NCBI GenBank assembly: GCA_902806215.1 | Contig: CADCVT010000256.1 | Location: 1 to 32,567 of the forward strand | Source of the DNA: an uncultured Solirubrobacteraceae bacterium | GTDB taxonomy: Bacteria > Actinomycetota > Thermoleophilia > Solirubrobacterales > Solirubrobacteraceae | Reading direction: 5' to 3' | DNA length: 32,567 bases | In this document: one piece after another, positions 29,927-32,567 of the stretch | How the letters are laid out: every line of letters begins with the position of its first letter | How positions within the stretch are numbered: the first letter of the stretch is position 1 | Notes under the pieces: model-generated | Databases searched by the model: none | What the model saw: the letters and a program-made list of their open reading frames with translations, nothing else | What the model was told of the DNA's origin: nothing | Program-made: the position numbers and the translations under genes

Positions 29927-31468
29927 GTGCCGGACGAACGCCAGGACCTCGACGAGCTGCTCGCGCGGCGCGCGCTGACCGCCGACGACGCTCGGCCCGA
30001 GGCGGTCGAGCGCCGGCACGCCGCCGGTGGGCGCACCGCCCGCGAGAACCTCGACGACCTCGTCGATTCCGGCTCGTTCGTCGAATACGGGCGGTTTGCG
30101 ATCGCCGCGCAGCGCGCCCGCCGCGACCTCGACGACCTCGTGGCCCGCACGCCCGCCGACGGGATCATCGGCGGGACCGCACGCGTCGACGGCGCCGCCT
30201 GCGCCGTCCTCTCCTACGACTACACCGTGCTCGCCGGCACCCAGGGCGCGCTCGGGCACCGCAAGAAGGACCGGCTGTTCGAGCTCATCGAGCGGATGCG
30301 CCTGCCGACCGTCTTCTTCGCCGAGGGCGGCGGCGGCCGGCCGGGGGACACCGACTACCCGGTCGTCTCCGCACTCGACACGCGAGCCTTCGCACTGTGG
30401 GCGAAGCTGTCGGGGATCGTCCCGCGGATCGCGATCGTCGCCGGCCGCTGCTTCGCCGGCAACGCGGTCATCGCCGGCTGCTCGGACCTCATCGTCGCCA
30501 CCGAGAACGTCTCGATCGGCATGGGCGGCCCGGCGATGATCGAGGGCGGGGGCCTCGGCAAGGTGGACCCCGACGAGGTGGGACCGGTCGACGTGCAGAG
30601 CCGCAACGGCGTCATCGACGTCGTCGTGCCCGACGAGGCCGCGGCCACCGTGGTTGCGAAGCAGCTGCTCGGCTACTTCCGGGGCGTCGGCGAGCCCGGC
30701 GTCGCGCCCGACCAGGACCGGATGCGCGACCTCGTCCCCGAGCGCCAACGCCGCGCGTACAAGGTCGAGCCGATCATCGAGACGCTCGCCGACGTCGACA
30801 GCGTGACCGTCCTGCGCGAGCGCTTCGCGCCGGAGATGGTCACGGCGCTCGCCCGCATCGAGGGGCGCCCGATCGGCGTGATCGCCAACAACACGATGCA
30901 CATGGCCGGCGCGATCACGAGCGACGCGGCCGACAAGGCCTCGCGGTTCATGCAGCTGTGCGACGCGTTCGGCCTGCCGCTCGTCTCGCTCGTCGACACG
31001 CCGGGGATGATGGTCGGCCCGAAGGCCGAGGCGACCGGCCTCGTCCGACACACGTCGCGCCTGCTCGTCGCCGGCGCGTCGCTCGAGGTGCCGTTCGTCG
31101 CGGTGATCCTGCGGCGCGGCTACGGCCTCGGCGCCCAGGCGATGGTCGCCGGGAGCCTGCACGAGCCGCTGCTCACGGTCGCGTGGCCGTCGGCGCACCT
31201 CGGGCCGATGGGCCTCGAGGGCGCGGTGAAGCTCGGCTTCCGCAAGGACCTCGAGGCGATCGCCGACGAGGAGGAGCGCGCGGCCCGCGTCCGCGAGCTC
31301 ACCGCGCTGGCCGAGCAGAACGCCAAGGCGCTCAACGCCGCGACGCTGTTCGAGCTCGACGACGTGATCGACCCGGCCGAGACGCGGTCGCTCATCGCCT
31401 CGACCCTGGCCGCGGCGACCCAGAACGTGCCGCACACGACCGGCCGGCGCTTCGTCGACACGTGGTGA
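29927..31468 (+). CDS. Acyl-CoA carboxylase carboxyltransferase (beta) subunit family protein
   Basis: 513 aa, the normal size for a carboxyltransferase subunit of propionyl-, methylcrotonyl- or related acyl-CoA carboxylases. The N-terminal crotonase-like half has GRTARENLDDLVDSGSFVE, the ALGHRKKDRLFELIERM region, and GRCFAGNAVIAGC with GMGGPAMIEGGG. The C-terminal half has GRPIGVIANN, FMQLCDAFGLPLVSLVDTPG and RRGYGLGAQAM, typical of the second crotonase fold that binds carboxybiotin. No biotin carboxylase or biotin carrier gene is in the window, so partner and substrate are unknown. The GTG at 29927 starts the aligned family region; a GTG or ATG-like start 33 bases earlier is possible. Confidence 0.9.
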   Translation: MPDERQDLDELLARRALTADDARPEAVERRHAAGGRTARENLDDLVDSGSFVEYGRFAIAAQRARRDLDDLVARTPADGIIGGTARVDGAACAVLSYDYTVLAGTQGALGHRKKDRLFELIERMRLPTVFFAEGGGGRPGDTDYPVVSALDTRAFALWAKLSGIVPRIAIVAGRCFAGNAVIAGCSDLIVATENVSIGMGGPAMIEGGGLGKVDPDEVGPVDVQSRNGVIDVVVPDEAAATVVAKQLLGYFRGVGEPGVAPDQDRMRDLVPERQRRAYKVEPIIETLADVDSVTVLRERFAPEMVTALARIEGRPIGVIANNTMHMAGAITSDAADKASRFMQLCDAFGLPLVSLVDTPGMMVGPKAEATGLVRHTSRLLVAGASLEVPFVAVILRRGYGLGAQAMVAGSLHEPLLTVAWPSAHLGPMGLEGAVKLGFRKDLEAIADEEERAARVRELTALAEQNAKALNAATLFELDDVIDPAETRSLIASTLAAATQNVPHTTGRRFVDTW

Positions 31469-31478
31469 GCCGTCGAGG

Positions 31479-31934
31479 TCAGCCCGTGGCCTCGCGGCGG
31501 ACCTTGCTCAGGATGCGCCGCACGACGACGCGGTGGCCGCGGGTGCCGATGACCGCCGCGCGGTAGAGGCTGCCCGCGACGCCGGGGAACGCCGCGTGGG
31601 TCTGGGCTCGGACGCGCGTCCCGCTCCCGTCGGCAGCGTCGAGCAGGAACGTGAGCCGGTAGCGGCTGAACCGGTGCCGGCCCTCGAAGGCGAGGACGCT
31701 CGGCGGGTCGGCCTGCGCGACGGCGAAGCCGGGGAGGGCCTGGCCCTCGCGCACCTCGGGGCTGGCGAAGTCGCCGGAGGCCGCCGCCGGCACGACGTCG
31801 AGGAGCGCGGCGAGCGGCTTCGACAGCTCTCCGCCGAGCTCGCGTCGCATGGTCGTGGCGAGTGCCTGCCAGACCTCGTGCGGCGCCGCCGCCACCTCCG
31901 TGGCATATTCGTCGATGTAGGGCAGTCGTTCCAT
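31479..31934 (-). CDS. SRPBCC-fold protein
   Basis: 151 aa. A START/SRPBCC-like fold is suggested by the opening YATEVAAAPHEVWQALATTM (the usual first strand with AAPxxVW helix start), then AQADPPSVLAFEGRHRFSRYRLTFLLDAADGSGTRVRAQT, which gives the antiparallel strands, and a final helix. Such proteins bind lipids or other hydrophobic ligands in a deep pocket. The ATG at 31934 starts the fold; the frame continues upstream but becomes Arg-rich shadow sequence across the divergent TetR gene. The starts of the two genes are 20 bases apart, so the TetR protein is the obvious candidate regulator. Confidence 0.85.
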   Translation of the reverse strand: MERLPYIDEYATEVAAAPHEVWQALATTMRRELGGELSKPLAALLDVVPAAASGDFASPEVREGQALPGFAVAQADPPSVLAFEGRHRFSRYRLTFLLDAADGSGTRVRAQTHAAFPGVAGSLYRAAVIGTRGHRVVVRRILSKVRREATG

Positions 31935-31958
31935 ATAGAGCGAACGTACTAGATATGG
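31931..31958. promoter_or_regulatory. Palindromic, AT-rich divergent promoter/operator region
   Basis: CCATAT (31931-31936) and ATATGG (31953-31958) are perfect inverted arms around GCGAACGTAC-containing sequence. Both arms include the start codon of a divergent gene (31934 minus, 31955 plus). Such a short AT-rich gap in GC-rich DNA is a likely site for both promoters and for binding of the TetR protein. Confidence 0.4.
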
Positions 31959-32567
31959 CACCGCCACGGAAGCACGACACCGACCGCATCCTCGACGCCG
32001 CGCGCGATCTCGTCCTCGCCGACGGGCCTCGCGCCGCGTCGGTCGCGGCGATCGCGGCGGCCAGCGGCGCGCCCGTCGGCACGCTCTACCACCGGTTCGG
32101 GACGCGCGACGGCATCCTCGTCGCGGCCTGGCTGCGGGCGCTCGAGCGGTTCCAGGGCCCACTGCTCGAGGCGTACTCGGAGGAGCGCGACGATCCGGTC
32201 GGCGCCGGCGTGGCCATGGCGGCCTCCGGCATCGCGTTCGCCGGCACGTTCCCGCAGGAGGCGCGGCTGCTCCTCGCCGTCCGCAGGGACGACCTCCTCG
32301 ACGCCGCGCCCGACGACGCGTTGCGCGAGCGGCTCACGACGATGAACGCCCCGGTGGAGGAGGCGCTGCGCGATGTCGCCCGGCGCCTGCACGGACGCGC
32401 CGACGCTCGCGCGCTCGAGGCGGTGACGCGGGCGGTCGTCGACGTGCCGCACGCCGCGCTGCGGCGGCACACGCAGGGCTGGGGCCCGCTGCCGGGCTGG
32501 CTCGCGGCGGACGTGGCCGGCGCCGCGCGGGCGATGCTCGGGCAGGCGGATCACCGCGACGGCCGCC
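31955..32567 (+). CDS. TetR/AcrR family transcriptional regulator (3' partial)
   Basis: 204 codons are read with no stop before the right edge, so the C-terminus is cut, probably by only a few residues. The N-terminal DNA-binding domain is clear: ILDAARDLVLADG (helix 1), then ASVAAIAAASGAPVGTLYHRFG, the classic TetR helix-turn-helix with the LYHRF recognition helix, and DGILVAAWL. The C-terminal part (about 60-204) is the ligand-binding helical bundle and is not diagnostic. It is divergent from the SRPBCC gene with 20 bases between starts, and probably regulates itself and that gene. The signalling ligand is unknown. Confidence 0.92.
   Translation, partial: MAPPRKHDTDRILDAARDLVLADGPRAASVAAIAAASGAPVGTLYHRFGTRDGILVAAWLRALERFQGPLLEAYSEERDDPVGAGVAMAASGIAFAGTFPQEARLLLAVRRDDLLDAAPDDALRERLTTMNAPVEEALRDVARRLHGRADARALEAVTRAVVDVPHAALRRHTQGWGPLPGWLAADVAGAARAMLGQADHRDGR

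Noticed and set aside
28217..31435. Long minus-strand frame across the carboxyltransferase gene joined to the monooxygenase
   Set aside because: Only the part from 29713 down matches the monooxygenase family; the rest is a shadow of the carboxyltransferase gene.
1..32567. tRNA, rRNA, CRISPR arrays, insertion sequences or prophage genes
   Set aside because: No cloverleaf, regular repeat-spacer array, transposase or phage structural gene was recognised by eye; a computational search could still reveal a small RNA.

Overview
The window is very GC-rich DNA with short intergenic gaps, GTG and TTG starts alongside ATG, and strong third-position G/C bias. The gene families point to an actinobacterium of the Thermoleophilia / Solirubrobacterales type: PRC-barrel/DUF2382 protein, DUF5996, DUF4333 lipoprotein, stand-alone anti-sigma ATPase plus STAS protein, LigD-type phosphoesterase, and secreted proteins with a basic Ig-like C-terminal domain. 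This assignment is inferred from gene content only. No rRNA, tRNA, CRISPR array, IS element or phage gene was seen, and no stretch over 300 bases lacks a gene.

Layout. 1-8026: two very large exported proteins in tandem, the first cut by the left edge. They differ at the N-terminus (Gly-rich beta-helix versus signal peptide plus carboxypeptidase-regulatory-like repeats) but share a homologous C-terminal region. That region keeps the residue pattern of anthrax edema factor / ExoY-type nucleotidyl cyclases; this is the most interesting feature of the window. 8056-12592: small ORF, I78-like inhibitor, CNNM/CBS membrane protein, lipoprotein, small protein, an acylphosphatase-like/LigD phosphoesterase fusion, and a secreted protein of unknown function. 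12685-15498: secreted trypsin-like protease, methyltransferase, two small helical proteins (one with a zinc ribbon), DUF4333 lipoprotein. 15543-22175: HTTM-like membrane protein, small membrane protein, ABM-like protein, DUF5996, DUF1810, VOC protein, PRC/DUF2382 protein with a small membrane protein, DUF3616-like protein, group III truncated globin. 22214-25192: secreted protein with two glycoside-hydrolase barrels. 25196-26803: methyltransferase remnant, SDR, histidine phosphatase. 26817-28220: CheB-type methylesterase, RsbW-like ATPase and STAS antagonist. 28217-end: EthA-like flavin monooxygenase, carboxyltransferase, SRPBCC protein and a divergent TetR regulator cut by the right edge.

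Two themes recur. First, many exported proteins (cyclase-like pair, protease, glycosidase, lipoproteins) fit a soil or biofilm bacterium acting on its surroundings. Second, at least thirteen genes have a TANNNT box only 6-8 bases before the start codon, most without a Shine-Dalgarno sequence. This is the expected signature of leaderless transcription; in two divergent gene pairs the opposing boxes overlap at a shared CTAG.
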